Assembly: GCF_031877795.1 (NCBI RefSeq)
Contig: NC_133932.1
Span: forward strand, 40,066,180-40,130,179
Direction of reading: 5' to 3'
DNA from: Strix aluco
Taxonomy: Eukaryota; Chordata; Aves; Strigiformes; Strigidae
Length of the DNA: 64,000 bases
Positions within the stretch are counted from its first letter, which is position 1, and each line of letters opens with the position of its first letter. The translations under genes were made by a program, and so were the position numbers. The notes beneath the pieces are model-generated. The model was not told the origin of the DNA and did not search any database. It worked only from the letters and a program-made list of their open reading frames with translations. Positions 25,201-35,443 of the stretch are shown piece after piece.

Positions 25201-28200
25201 AAAACATTTCCCATTCCCCAGCACTGGCAGCTAAGAGCAAATAGAATCAAGAATAAATATATTAGCAGATGTTACAGATTTGCTTTTTATGATGTTATTA
25301 AAAAACATCCAGAATCCCATTATTCAGAGTAAGGGAAGAGTTTGAAATTAAATATGTATGTATTACTTCTTTGTAAGCATTCACTCGGTGTGGGGTGGGG
25401 AGCATGTGAAATCAATAGCTTGAGCTGAAAGCTGTGCCTTATATAAACGTTGTAGGATTTTATGAATGTTAGCCAAATACGCACTTCACTGCTTGCTAAA
25501 TATCATTTCAATACTTAATAAATAAAATTATGTTTTAAAGTATGTGGCACTTGGAGGGGGGGAAAAAACCCAGCCAACAAACAAGAAAAAAAGCACCCCA
25601 AAATAACAATTTGACAGCATAGCTACTATATTAGTTATTCTGATTATTGGTACATGTTACTTACGATGTTTTTTCCTGAATCAGCCAGCACTCTAGAGCT
25701 TCTATCTCCATGGGGCAAATGGTGCCTCTTTTGTAAAAATCTTGTCACTGACTCGGAAAACAAAGTCTCTCATTTTAATTTACAAATGCAAAGTATCTGA
25801 TAAAAATAAGCTGAAAACATGCTGTTCTTTAGCAGAGGGTTTGTTCTAGAAGTATTTCCTAAATTGAAAAATCCGTTCAAATGTTTTCTTCAAAGGCCAA
25901 AGAACCTGGGACATACACGCTCAGGCAACTGTGCACTTCAGTGGGAAAAGTACAGTTTGTCCTTCTTCATATTTACCCAATTGTGCAGTATGATGTATAT
26001 TCTCAGGAGCCCCAGCTAAAAGTGGAACCGATGACTGGTAGGTACAGTTGCTATGCTGAAGTTGTTTTAATGATTTCTGTTGTACTGTTGTGGGCCTAGA
26101 TAAAGCATTTTCTGGCTTGAATGTTACTCAGATTTTTTTTTGCCTTACTCTTAGTTAATTTTGAGTCAAAAATAAATTCTAACTCTTCAAATTATTCATC
26201 AAGTATGCTTTGTCAATGGTGGCAACATCTAATTCCAGTGCTTGGCTGTGAAACATGTAGTGTCACTTAAATATCAGGTATGATTTGGGCTGCCACACTG
26301 ATTAGAAGTGAATATTTAAATCTGTAATTGACTGAGCTCCTTATTGGTTAGTTCTGTGACGCTGCAGTCTCTGGTATTTATGAGAAACAGGTAAGAACTG
26401 GGATTCTCTACTAGAGGTGAGAATATAAACTTATTAAAATTTAATACTGAATGCGTCCATTGGTTTCATGGATGGCTGAGCATTACTTGGTGTAGAGTTT
26501 ATTTATAAACGGAAGGTAATAGTGATTTTGTTTTCAGGCTATTGACTGAGGCAGTTGAGGAGCTAACATGCATTTTATGCCTTCATTCCAGTTACAGGGC
26601 TTGCAATGTGTGGTGAAGGAAGGGCAGGCATATTGGGCATTAATCAAATTAGCTACCCCTATGAAAGTGGTGGTTGTGATTCAGATGTTTGAGAGTCTGT
26701 GTGCATACTGGCATTCTTGTTATCTTGATTATGTAAATACAGCGTGTGGGTATGACTGGCATTGTAGGTGCAAAAATATAAAGCTGTCTACAGTCTGGAG
26801 AATTTAACAAAAAGCTTAGTAAATTCTTTGGGATTATTGTATTTCACTGAATTCTGTGCTGCCAGAGCTGCACAGTGTGTGAGCCAGCTAGTCTGAGTCA
26901 TCCAGGTAACAGTGGTTTTGGTCACTCGAGTTGAAACAATGAGTTTCTCCACACCAGTGTATCTGAACTAGGTTTAATGTGTTGCATAACACCAAAACCC
27001 CACACTTTTACCCTAACACATGTGACAGATTGTCTGGGAATATTGCTAACAAGCCTTAGCAGTGCATTGTAACTATCTACTGATGAGTACTGGAATCCAT
27101 TAACAATGTCTGCTTGCTCCTTCAGATAGCCTTTTGGCTGGCATTCCCCAGAAGGTGAAATTCACAGTGACTACTGGTCACTACACCATGAAGAATGGGG
27201 ATACTTTGCAGCTCAGTAATGCAGATGCCATGCCTATTCTGTACCATCCAGAGAGCAAGGCAGTGATCTATTCCAACACCAGAGGTAAGAAATGAAGTAA
27301 AAATTAATAATCTTTAAATGGCTGGAAATTCAGTAATCCTGAAGTAAACCTGAACTTAACGGTATTAAGAACACTAGTGCTGTCTTTTTCAATAGTTGTT
27401 ACTAAGAACAATTCTAGGGGCTTGCACCTGAGTACTTCAGCACCAGAAACGTCTTAAACTTTCACCCTCAAAGTAGTGGAATGAACTTTTCATCAAATAT
27501 AGCTGGACCACTTTTACTTTCATTGATGAAATTCAGTAGTCATGGTGAAACTGCTGCCGAGGTGAGCATCTGTCATGACTTCCAAGTGAATCATGGTGCT
27601 CTTTTATTACTGTGCAGGCACTATTTTGACTAGGCCATTTTTATTGTGAAGTAGTTGTTAGTAGGTTTTTATGCAGTGCTGTATGTAAACGGAGCATTTC
27701 ATTTGGCTGGTGTTTCATTTAAACAGATGACATCCCAGTTCCTTTTTTTTCCAAACATAAGTACTGTATAGGCTCCTCAGTTGCTCAGACACAACCAACT
27801 TTTACATAAATGGCAAGAACAGTCTTAACAGACTTCATGAAATTAAGATTAAAATAGACTATACAGAGGCACCCCATGTGTAGTATTTTAAAGATAGATC
27901 ATGAATGGTGACCAAGAATACTGATGGATGTGTGTTCAGTAAGTTGTAAGTTTGCTTGAAGTGAAATTATGAGACTAAGGAGGTGCAGGACACTTCAACA
28001 GGTGTGATATGATGGACTGAAGTAGCTCTTTAGCTAGTTTGAAGCTTGTTTATTAAATTGTCCTCTTAGTTCTTTCTTGAACATTGGAAGGGACTACTAC
28101 ATGGAGTGTGGTGGTTACCTTCCTGCAGTTTAAGCAGGATAGAGCGTTACTATTTGGAAGTTGTGAATAGCAATGGTATTTAAAATGTGCAGATTATAGC

Positions 28201-31200
28201 TCACTTGAAGAGGTTACCATGGAGTTGCATAACATGTTTTTTTGTTGCTGTTTTTGCAGACATGGAGGTCTTGCTATGAAATAGTTATGGCACCACGTAT
28301 TTTTCTATGACACTATTGCTTTTTAGACTAGTTTCATTACTTACAGATTAAAATGAAAATTGAGAAGGGATGAACAGGTTTTAAAACTACTTTTTTCCCC
28401 ATTCTGCACAACTATAGAAAAGATCTCAGAATCATCATTAAGGATTCAGTCTTCTGAAAAGATCACAAGCATCAGTTTGCCAGTAGCTCCTGCATACCAT
28501 GTGATTGAATTTGAACTAGAAGTCATGTATTTGCCATCAGCCACAGAATCTGCAGTGGAGAAAGAAAGTACTACAAATAAAGAAGTTCACAGGAAAAACA
28601 AAGAGAAGCAGAAACAGGACAACTGTATGGCTACTGTTGACCAAAAAGTAAGGTGTAATTTAATGTTTTTATTACAAAATCTGTTTGATCACAGGGGGGT
28701 ATACTTCACAAAATAGAAGTGGTGGTGAGGGGGGAAACCTGCTTGCATTTGAAGTAATTTTCACTTAAAAGGTGTATGTGCAAAAATCAAGGCAAATGTT
28801 ATCAATGTAAAGACATAAGCAGAAATATGCACTATATTGCCAACTGACTAGTAATCTGAGTTTTAATGTTCTAACACTCACAGTTTATACAGGATGAAGG
28901 ATACTCGTGTCTTTGTAAAAGGTAGCATGGTGGTCTTTAAATTCTCCCTTCTGACTCATGGGAAAGATATTTCTTCCACTTGCAAAGAATCTGTGTACTG
29001 GGTTAAGGTACTTAACACCGTAGTGTTTCAAGCTGTCACATTATTTAGTTGGAGATAACATTTCCTGTTAATTTTCATTATGAAGGGTGAATAAGTAGTA
29101 TGGGAAGAAGCTCTTGAGCTGACAGCAAAATGATCTTGAAACCATCAGCTTTTACAGTGTTACTCCTTGTTAAAATTGACCAAGTGTGCTGCCATGTGTC
29201 CTTGAGTGTGAAGAGTTGGGTAAAAAGGAATAGCTATAGACTAACATTGCTAAAATGTGATACAACATAAGATTTTTATTTTCTCTGCATATAAAAATAG
29301 GTTGTTACATATATATGCGTTACAGTTGGAAGAATGGCAGCATTCACTTCAGGAGAAATTCTTCAGTGAAGTGTGCTGCTTCAAGTTAAATATAAAATAC
29401 ATAGATTTTTTTTTAATATTTTAAGCTTGTATTTAATATATTAAAGTATTATAGAAATTTCAGTAATAGATCTTATAGCAATTTGATATTGACCTTTTAC
29501 CAGATTATTGCATTAAGATGCTATTGGTATGGTTAGTGTCCTTTTATCTTTTCTTTCTTCCATTCCCCTTCCTTTATTTCTAGTCTTCAGAACTGGGTAT
29601 TGCAGTTTTCACAGGAGAAGCTTCTTCAGGATTTCATTTCCCACTCACAGGAAAACAAAAACCCAATATTTTGTCAGACTAGTTTTTGACACACTGATTT
29701 TTATTTTTAATTTTTTCTTCTTCTGGATGCATTAGATGTAGACACTTGCTGAGAAAAGTTTTGCTTAGAAATGAGAATAAAAGCAAAATTGTTATGCCAA
29801 AGACCATTACGAATAAGAACTTTGTTCCCTTTTTCCTTTAGGTAACCATTGATTGTCCTTGGTCAATTTACTCCACTATTATTGCATTAACATTCTGCAT
29901 ACCTTTTAATGCCAAGCATTCCTTATTGTCAGCTGGCAAACGGTAATGTACTCATTAAGTATTTATTGTTTCTTTCTTCTTACAAAATATGGAGCTGGAG
30001 TTTCATAAGTAATATTTATAGCAGCCTTTTTTCTTTTTTTTTTTGATTGGACTTATGTTATCTTACACAGCTTTCCATTGGAAGCTTGTGCATTTCCTCT
30101 AGTGTTCTATCATAACAATAAAACAAATTTGTGGTTTCAGCTATTTTGGAAATAAGACCACAAGATAAGCCAAGCTAGCCTATTTCTGTGTAGTTATTTG
30201 GTTTTGTTTAATAGGAAAGAGGATGTTTTACAACCTTGTTTCTACAGACTTATAAGTACTGAGGAAAAGATTGAAGGAAACAAATATACCTGTCATTCGG
30301 TTTTTACTTGAGCTGTGCACTTTGAAAAAATTTTATGGACATATGCTCTTTCAGTGTAACTATTCAACTTTTATTGAACAAACTGTGTTATGTTTTTCAG
30401 GAAATACGTGCAAGTCTGTGTACAGAATTTGTCAGAACTCTGTTTCCAGCTTTCAGACAACAGCCTAAAAAATTCTGCTGGCTGTACAGATTTGCAGCTA
30501 GTACCTCTGAACCCTGAATCTCAACAGGTAAGGATTCACTTGGTGGTTTATGAGCTCATTGGCAGGACAGCTAGATGAAAGTTCTTGTCAGTGAAATTAT
30601 TAACACTTCTGCACATTACATTGTAGTAAGTAAGGTTGATGGCTGATATTAGGTCAGACCTTTGTAGTCCTCTGAGTAACTTTGATTCTTAAAGATGCTT
30701 TAGAAGGCATTTACACCTATAGATCTCAGACTAAATTCTAAAACTTGCAAAGATTATTAGGTAAGTTTTCAAACTTGTCCATTTACCTCATGCTAAGTAC
30801 TACATACCTGCTTGAACAACAACTATACAAATGTAATATCGCTAATACCACTGTTAACATTTTAATTTGTTCAACTTATAGCTACAGTTTGTCATTAGGT
30901 TTTAGGAAAAAAATCAAGTAGAGACTGTTTTCCAACTAAATACAGCTGTAAACTAGTTAAATTGCAAAACAGTCTCCTTGACGTTTCTTTCAGCCTTGTC
31001 TGAACATGATATTAAATTGGTCATTCTTGGTGCCTGGGAAAAGTGTATACACACATTATTATTATCTTTATTAAATTTGACTTCTGAATAAAATATTTTT
31101 CACACATACTTGAATGTGAAGTGTTCCCTTTTTGAAACATTGATTCTGACAGTGAAGTGTATCCCTCCTTTTAAATAGATGTGCATTGTTAAAAAGAAAT

Positions 31201-34200
31201 CACTGTAAGTTATTTTGGCTACATATTTTCCCTAATGATTTAGGTAATTTGTTTTTATAAACTATATTAATGCCAGAACAGACAAACATATGTATGTGCA
31301 TTTCCACTTCTTTCTCAGAGAAGGAGCTAATACTATAAACATTCTCTTTCAGGTCATATACAGTAAGCAATCAATATTCTTTGTATGGGAATTGAAGTGG
31401 ACAAAAGAGCTTCCTCTCTCCTTGCAGTGCCTGTTTTCAGTCAGCTTTTGTCCAGCTACCTCTGAAGAGCAGTCTCTTACCCTGAAGCCGTTCACTTACG
31501 AATTCCAAGTGGAAAACTTTTTTGTAAGTACTCTTCTAAGTATAGCATATATTAGCTGAATCTGGTTTCCTAATATATGGAAAGGGAAAGTCAAGAAATA
31601 TGTCAGAAAACTTCTGTTTACATAACGAGATTGAATCATTGGAAAGCCAGTTTGTTGAATGGTAGAACTGAAGCCTGATACATGGTGGAATCATATACTT
31701 GACACTGGAGTGGGTTGGGGGATGGGACATGGAGGGGACATAATGCTTGAGCAGGTATTTTTGGTCTTGTTTCATGTTTTTCCTGTGTTTTCACCTTCCT
31801 GGGCTTGTGCCATGGAGACTGTCATTAGATTACTGCACTGTTTTTTCCCTGCTGGCTTAAGACTGCATTCTCCAAAGCAAATTGCAGTTTCCAAAACATC
31901 TTTGCTATTGAAAGCATTTGAGTTGTTTTTTGTAGTGCTTGAGATGAGCTCCTATGATGAAATATTTAGAGTTTTCTAGGCCATTATCTTAAATGTTTCT
32001 TCTTTCCCTTTGTGGACAAACTTTTTATTCCTTTGATCAGCTAGGAAGCTTGTAGGTTAGCTATAACTTCCTATTAAAGGAATTGTGTTGCCCTTTTTGA
32101 TGCTTGGGAAAAAGTAGCAACATGAGAAGACTTCCTTGGTTAAATCCTTTTGTCTACTTTCAGTGTTGCTGTGTGTTCTACCTGCTTATTACAAACTGGC
32201 ATTGAGCAATATTTTAGGTATTTGTTTACCTACTGGCATGTAACTAGCATTTGTTGGCACCTGTATCAGCATCTTTCTGGAGTTTTTAAAGAGGACTAAC
32301 TGTGTTAAACAGTGGGGTTTTTTGTTAGAAATTTAATTCTGTAGTAATGAAAAATTAGCTCTTTGATAATGTGGGCACTGTTATTCTGGGACCTGTGATG
32401 GTAAGAGTGATGAAGTAGTTCTCATGTATTACTCAGAATTTGAGTGATGTGTCTGGAAAGTGAGGAGCCAAGAAACTAGTAAAAGTTTGTTTAAATAGTA
32501 AGAAGATTGGCGTCTATTTAGGAACGTTGAAAGACTGAGTTAAAGTGGAGGGAAAAATGGTATGCTTGCAGCTGGTATCAAACATAGTTTGAATCAAATT
32601 TGGTTTGATTATTTTCTCAAACTGAGCAAGATAATGAAGTGAACATTACTTACAACTGAATCTTGTGTTGAAAAGATTTAATAGGATGTGGATGTTATAA
32701 ATGTAAAGTTTGTACCCTATCAATTGTCCAGTTCAGTTTAAACACAAGTAAACCGCCCCTTTTTTCTTGATAACAGCACTGTTTTCTTCCTGACAGACAT
32801 TGTATCATGTGAAAACTGAAATTTTTCCACCATTGGGGGCAGAGTATTGTAAAACAGGCTCACTCTGTTCTTTAGAGGTGTCAATCACCCGGCTGGTTGA
32901 CCTCTCGGAGGTTGACAGAGATGAAGCATTAACAGAATCAGATGGGTATTGCACAACAAAACTTATGTATGAAGGTAAGAATATTTTTCTTAAGCATATT
33001 GACAAAATTCCCCAGTAGTTTTGTCTGGATAATGACATCTGCCAGACTTTCCACGGCATATATTCTTGTATTGTGAGTATGGTTGCTCAGTAAAGCAGTT
33101 TGCATTTTGTTAGACTAAGAATATTTCATTTTTTCCTTATTAATCTGTCTTCAAGTGAAATATAAATGCTGTTCAGACTGGATGGATACTTGCTGAGGCC
33201 CAACTATAGTCTCTTTTGTGTAGGGCTGTTTTCTTGTCTTGCACAGTTCTTCACACTAAAAGCTGGTGGGCTTTTAGATGTTGCTAAAATACTGATACTA
33301 AAAGTGTTCTAAAATTATACTGAAGGTTCTCCATTTTTCAGAGAAGATCTTTATAGTGTTTGCTCTTCTTGCAGTTGTTGATAACAGTAGTAACTGGGCA
33401 GTCTGTGGAAAAAGTTCTGGAGTGATATCTATGCCTGTAGCAGCTCGAGCAACTCACAAAGTCCACATGGAAGTGATGCCTCTGTTTGCTGGATATCTAC
33501 CTTTTCCTGATGTCAGATTGTTTAAATACCTCCCTCACCATTCTGCTCACTCCATGCAACTTGATGCTGGTAAAACTATCTTGACTACATGGCTACTTAC
33601 AGAAATGATTCTGCTTCTTTTGTGTACTTGTGTAGAGAAAAGCAAGGCGAGGAAGCATATTGACCAAGTACTCATAGGTGTCTTTGTTACTTACCTTCAC
33701 TCACAGTTCTGATTTGAAACTTATAAAATGTGGCTCTAATGGGAACTTTGAATTTGGGTTGCAGCCTTAATCTGTGAGGAGGAATAAGAAATGCATTGCT
33801 TTCTTTGAAGATTATTGTGCAAATTAGTTGTCACTGGATTTATAATCAAGTGCAAACTATCTGATAACCCTCTAATCCTGTGGTTTCACTATCTGTAACT
33901 GCACATCTACTGTGTCTTCATTAGCTTTGAATTTTTTTCCTAGTTTTTGAAAGAATTAAGTATGAAATAAAAGAAAAATTTGTGGCATATGAATCAGATG
34001 AGATGAAGAGTTTAAATTACCACAGCCACCTAGAGTATTTGTCTGTACTGTTAAGTAGTCCCAGAGCTGTAGTGGGAATTCACTCATACAGGCAATTTAC
34101 CATTTGTCAGCAGAGCTCCAGGAACTGTCAGCGTGCACCCTTCTAGCCTGTAACAAATGTACGGTAACGATACTTAAATTTTCCTTAGAAATCAATATAA

Positions 34201-34607
34201 TTCACTCTGTTACATCTGCTGCTGGCCAAAAGCGTGCACAGACTGTTACCTCAGCAGAGATGATCAGTAACTGTTAACATGTGGTAAGTTGACTGTGCAT
34301 TTGAGCTCTGAAATAATTTTTGTTTAATCACTCCATAGAATAAAGCTGTGGGTTTTTGTTTTGAACAGATAGCTGGATTGAAAATGATAACCTATCTGTG
34401 GACAAGAATGTGGATGATCAAGCTGACAGCAGCAGCATAAGGAGCAGAGGTAGCTTGCATTCCGCAGCTAGCGGGGAACACAAAGGTTTGCCAATGCCCC
34501 GCCTGCAGTCCTTTTCATCTGGTCAGGTCTTCAACTGCAGCACGGGTATGCAAATACTTGTCATTCCCAGCAAGGACGACCATGTTCTGGAAGTCAATAT
34601 CACGTGA
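880..34607 (+). CDS. TRAPPC10: TRAPPC10, trafficking protein particle complex subunit 10 (exons 2-23; 5' partial)
   Basis: TRAPPC10 (TMEM1, yeast Trs130 family) is a TRAPPII-specific subunit that works with TRAPPC9 around the shared TRAPP core as a tether and Rab exchange factor at the Golgi and recycling membranes. The coding exons are 880-961, 1658-1793, 2892-3088, 4835-5030, 6162-6273, 7285-7532, 9814-9960, 11856-11970, 13147-13223, 15887-15978, 16517-16657, 20397-20509, 21586-22100, 25896-26037, 27126-27284, 28418-28647, 29842-29942, 30401-30527, 31353-31523, 32797-32974, 33375-33569 and 34369-34607. They join without a frame break to 1236 residues plus two bases of a split codon. The product is recognised from near-identity to the mammalian protein, for example [41 protein letters not shown] and the C-terminus [10 protein letters not shown]. 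The N-terminal half is helical and the C-terminal half is predicted beta-sandwich (family knowledge). Exon 1, about 23 residues with the start codon, is upstream of the window. Every intron has GT-AG ends; intron 12 looks U12-type. Confidence 0.96.
1658..1793 (+). CDS. TRAPPC10: TRAPPC10 exon 3
   Basis: Residues 27-72, reading [20 protein letters not shown] and ending HIYWTECC. The acceptor is actttgtag and the donor gtaagta. It ends between codons. Confidence 0.95.
2892..3088 (+). CDS. TRAPPC10: TRAPPC10 exon 4
   Basis: Residues 73-137, starting [20 protein letters not shown] and including a lysine-rich stretch (AKKKNKTN) before the invariant-looking [14 protein letters not shown]. The acceptor is tcatcccag and the donor gtaaac. 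The Arg codon at the end is split AG/A. Confidence 0.95.
4253..4281 (+). repeat. poly(A) tract, 29 bases
   Basis: An uninterrupted run of 29 A residues in TRAPPC10 intron 4. The upstream sequence does not look like a retroposon, so I treat it as a simple repeat. Confidence 0.95.
4611..4672 (+). repeat. A/C-rich low-complexity tract
   Basis: Irregular CAAA, CCAA and CCCC units with almost no G or T, in TRAPPC10 intron 4. On the minus strand it yields a spurious glycine- and tryptophan-rich reading frame. Confidence 0.8.
4835..5030 (+). CDS. TRAPPC10: TRAPPC10 exon 5
   Basis: Residues 138-203, containing [20 protein letters not shown] and [19 protein letters not shown]. The acceptor is tctttacag and the donor gtaaga. 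It is one of the most conserved parts of the N-terminal helical region. Confidence 0.95.
6162..6273 (+). CDS. TRAPPC10: TRAPPC10 exon 6
   Basis: Residues 204-240, reading [20 protein letters not shown] through [10 protein letters not shown]. It ends one base into the Asp codon completed by exon 7. The donor is gtaagtg. Confidence 0.95.
6501..6687 (+). other. candidate unannotated cassette (poison) exon in TRAPPC10 intron 6
   Basis: This 187-bp segment lies between a pyrimidine-rich stretch ending in gcttag and a strong donor-like gtaaga. It is open in the frame that would continue exon 6, encoding for example [18 protein letters not shown] and [17 protein letters not shown]. It contains six CpGs, about three times the density of the surrounding intron. 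Its length is not a multiple of three, so inclusion would run into a stop soon after entering exon 7. I do not recognise the peptide. It may be a regulatory poison exon, a decayed inserted gene fragment, or chance. Confidence 0.3.
7285..7532 (+). CDS. TRAPPC10: TRAPPC10 exon 7
   Basis: Residues 241-323, starting [19 protein letters not shown] and ending CVQELKLLE. The acceptor is acttag and the donor gtgagt. It leaves in phase 0. Confidence 0.95.
7533..9813 (+). other. TRAPPC10: TRAPPC10 intron 7
   Basis: A 2.3-kb intron. The only structure I can support is the decayed CR1 relic near 8640-8880. The rest is unremarkable AT-rich sequence. Confidence 0.7.
8640..8880 (-). mobile_element. very old CR1 relic (minus strand)
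   Basis: Scattered matches to minus-strand CR1 3' sequence are visible, such as ctcttctctgcactgtct, ttttgtcttgatgtggtg and atccagactgaa, in the correct order. Divergence is high. It lies in TRAPPC10 intron 7. It could be an unrelated pyrimidine-rich stretch. Confidence 0.45.
9814..9960 (+). CDS. TRAPPC10: TRAPPC10 exon 8
   Basis: Residues 324-372, reading [19 protein letters not shown] and ending [10 protein letters not shown]. The acceptor is atcttcag and the donor gtgagc. Confidence 0.95.
10839..10855 (+). repeat. poly(A) tract
   Basis: A run of about 17 A residues followed by gagggg, in TRAPPC10 intron 8. Confidence 0.85.
11856..11970 (+). CDS. TRAPPC10: TRAPPC10 exon 9
   Basis: Residues 373-410, reading [20 protein letters not shown] and [10 protein letters not shown]. 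The acceptor is ttatag and the donor gtatta. It ends one base into an Ala codon. Confidence 0.93.
12338..12377 (+). repeat. 20-bp imperfect tandem duplication
   Basis: Two adjacent copies of aagtgatattat(c/t)tgagttg or aatgg, differing at a few positions, in TRAPPC10 intron 9. This is a simple local duplication. Confidence 0.8.
13147..13223 (+). CDS. TRAPPC10: TRAPPC10 exon 10
   Basis: A short 77-bp exon, residues 411-436, reading [20 protein letters not shown] and FEKHYL. The acceptor is ctaaag and the donor gtaagt. Confidence 0.92.
15887..15978 (+). CDS. TRAPPC10: TRAPPC10 exon 11
   Basis: Residues 437-466, reading [20 protein letters not shown] and GKDLAEFY. It ends on AT of a Met codon completed by exon 12. 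The acceptor is ttaaacag and the donor gtaaat. Confidence 0.93.
16517..16657 (+). CDS. TRAPPC10: TRAPPC10 exon 12 (upstream of a U12-type intron)
   Basis: Residues 467-513, reading [20 protein letters not shown] and ending QKHLGQIE. The last two bases (AA) start an Asn codon. The donor GTATCCTC departs from the usual GTAAGT and matches the minor-spliceosome consensus GTATCCTT at seven of eight positions. Confidence 0.93.
18023..18939 (-). mobile_element. CR1 LINE fragment, 3' part (minus strand)
   Basis: Read on the minus strand this is the 3' part of a chicken-repeat-1 retrotransposon, ending at about 18023 in the characteristic CR1 tail (attctatgatt). The reverse-transcriptase region is visible at 18422-18853, with [13 protein letters not shown] and the CR1 version of the catalytic box. 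That box reads FADN at 18671-18682 where FADD is expected, and the usual GVPQGS reads GSHQGS. The copy is therefore inactive. It is cut at 18939/18940 by an LTR insertion and resumes at 19567. Confidence 0.93.
18940..19566 (-). mobile_element. solo LTR of an endogenous retrovirus, nested in the CR1
   Basis: This 627-bp block interrupts the CR1. It has LTR-like ends TGTGGGG...CCCCACA (7-bp inverted termini). A minus-strand AATAAA at 19272-19277 suggests minus orientation. It resembles a solo-LTR family abundant in passerine assemblies (recalled, not searched). There are no internal viral genes. I find no clear target-site duplication, and some CR1 consensus seems missing at the right junction, so a small deletion may have accompanied or followed insertion. 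It is older than zero but younger than the CR1 around it. Confidence 0.8.
19567..19731 (-). mobile_element. CR1 LINE fragment, continuation beyond the LTR (minus strand)
   Basis: The same CR1 copy resumes with CR1 reverse-transcriptase coding sequence on the minus strand (tcatagaaggcaatcaggttt on the plus strand is a typical CR1 block). It ends near 19731 by 5' truncation, which is usual for CR1. Confidence 0.85.
20397..20509 (+). CDS. TRAPPC10: TRAPPC10 exon 13
   Basis: Residues 514-551, reading [20 protein letters not shown] and [12 protein letters not shown]. The acceptor tttgttag sits directly behind the U12 branch motif. The donor is gtaagt. Confidence 0.94.
21586..22100 (+). CDS. TRAPPC10: TRAPPC10 exon 14 (largest exon)
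   Basis: At 515 bp this is the largest exon, residues 552-723. It begins the beta-rich C-terminal half, with [59 protein letters not shown] and [10 protein letters not shown]. The acceptor is ctctccag and the donor gtatgt. It ends between codons after ITFNTQ. Confidence 0.96.
23058..23094 (+). repeat. T/G-rich low-complexity tract
   Basis: Runs of T broken by G (gttttttttttgttttgtgg and similar) in TRAPPC10 intron 14. A like tract lies at 23802-23838 in the same intron. Confidence 0.8.
25896..26037 (+). CDS. TRAPPC10: TRAPPC10 exon 15
   Basis: Residues 724-770, reading [20 protein letters not shown] and [17 protein letters not shown]. The acceptor is ttcaaag and the donor gtaggt. It leaves in phase 1. 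Confidence 0.95.
27126..27284 (+). CDS. TRAPPC10: TRAPPC10 exon 16
   Basis: Residues 771-823, reading [20 protein letters not shown] and ending AVIYSNTR. The acceptor is tccttcag and the donor gtaaga. Confidence 0.95.
28418..28647 (+). CDS. TRAPPC10: TRAPPC10 exon 17 (variable basic linker)
   Basis: Residues 824-900. A conserved part, [20 protein letters not shown] and [10 protein letters not shown], is followed by a charged lysine-rich linker ([15 protein letters not shown]) that differs clearly from the human linker as I remember it. The acceptor is actatag and the donor gtaagg. Confidence 0.93.
29842..29942 (+). CDS. TRAPPC10: TRAPPC10 exon 18
   Basis: Residues 901-933, reading [20 protein letters not shown] and ending HSLLSAGK. 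The acceptor is cctttag and the donor gtaatg. The last two bases CG start an Arg codon. Confidence 0.92.
30401..30527 (+). CDS. TRAPPC10: TRAPPC10 exon 19
   Basis: Residues 934-976, reading [20 protein letters not shown] and ending [10 protein letters not shown]. The acceptor is tttttcag and the donor gtaagg. Confidence 0.94.
31353..31523 (+). CDS. TRAPPC10: TRAPPC10 exon 20
   Basis: Residues 977-1033, reading [20 protein letters not shown] and ending [10 protein letters not shown]. The acceptor is ctctttcag and the donor gtaagt. A long run of strand-like, alternating hydrophobic residues fits the beta-sandwich region. Confidence 0.95.
32797..32974 (+). CDS. TRAPPC10: TRAPPC10 exon 21
   Basis: Residues 1034-1092, reading [32 protein letters not shown] and TKLMYE. 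The acceptor is cctgacag and the donor gtaaga. Confidence 0.95.
33375..33569 (+). CDS. TRAPPC10: TRAPPC10 exon 22
   Basis: Residues 1093-1157, reading [20 protein letters not shown] and [17 protein letters not shown]. This is one of the best-conserved C-terminal stretches. The acceptor is cttgcag and the donor gtaaaa. Confidence 0.95.
34369..34607 (+). CDS. TRAPPC10: TRAPPC10 exon 23 (last coding exon)
   Basis: Residues 1158-1236 and the TGA stop at 34605-34607. It reads [14 protein letters not shown], a serine-rich segment ([20 protein letters not shown]) and the conserved end [15 protein letters not shown]. The acceptor is tgaacag. Confidence 0.96.
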
Positions 34608-35395
34608 CAACTCGGTATGAAAACAAGGAAAACAAAAACCCATTAGAAACTGGATATGAAAGCACTTTAAAGGATTATGACCTGATTAGTCTTTGTCGTA
34701 ACATTCTAACTCTAAGGAGACCTATGGCACTCAACACGTACTGGCCATGGAAGCACCAGACAATTGTATCAATTTAAATGTACAGTGAAGCTTGTGTCAG
34801 CTAGGTTATATTGCCACTTTAGTATGTTTTGTGTAAGCTATTGGGTTTTCTCTCTTCAGTCACGTCCTGCATCACAACACGGGGCAACAAAAACAAAAAA
34901 TCCAAATATTTGGACCACTTCTTTATTTTTGTCTGGCAGCTGAGAGATTTGTTTCATGCTTCCTACATATTTTAGAATTTAGAGTTGGATTATATTAATT
35001 ATCCAGATCTTGGATTTTTATATAATAATTTACAGGCATTTCCACACATGTGCCAGAAACATAACAGAGCATACAACAGCACATTCACTGGTGTAATAGT
35101 TGCTTTTCTGTTGGTTTTTGTTTTGTTTTATCATTGTTAATTCTTGCCATTGCAATTTTATGTTAAACTTCCATTATTTGCATACTTAGATGCATGGAAG
35201 AGCTACTGCTATAAACAATCTTAACTGAACAAAATTCCTTAATTTTTTTGAGGCTTTCTCCTTCACAGAGTAGACACTGTGATGTCACATATTATATGAT
35301 TCTTTGGGGGTGGGGGTTGGGTCATCCTCTTGCATCGTTCTTACCAAAGAAAGATATTGATAGAATTTAATAATAAATTATTTGGCTTATTGAGT
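34608..35395 (+). other. TRAPPC10: TRAPPC10 3' UTR (likely extent)
   Basis: AT-rich sequence follows the TGA with no further coding potential. The end is set by the AATAAA at 35372, placing cleavage around 35390. Longer isoforms could use the weaker ATTAAA at 36318. Confidence 0.55.
35372..35377 (+). terminator. TRAPPC10: candidate TRAPPC10 polyadenylation signal AATAAA
   Basis: A canonical AATAAA lies 765 bp after the stop codon, followed by a T-rich stretch within 40 bases (tttcttttattacc). It is the only canonical hexamer I noted between the stop and the PWP2 CpG island. Confidence 0.5.
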
Positions 35396-35443
35396 TCCCA
35401 GATTAATTTCTTTTATTACCATTTCTAAGTGGCTTGGTTTGCT

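Larger units (their letters stand above)
20510..25895 (+). other. TRAPPC10: TRAPPC10 introns 13-14
   Basis: The introns are 20510-21585 and 22101-25895. They hold T/G-rich low-complexity tracts near 23058 and 23802. I see no recognisable repeat family, and the open frames present have no exon features. Confidence 0.7.
26038..34368 (+). other. TRAPPC10: TRAPPC10 introns 15-22
   Basis: The introns are 26038-27125, 27285-28417, 28648-29841, 29943-30400, 30528-31352, 31524-32796, 32975-33374 and 33570-34368. All have GT-AG ends of the ordinary U2 kind. I see nothing else in them. Confidence 0.75.

Noticed and set aside
31659..31979. A 106-codon plus-strand frame in TRAPPC10 intron 20
   Set aside because: It lacks flanking splice signals in a compatible phase, has hydrophobic random-looking composition, and shows no family resemblance.
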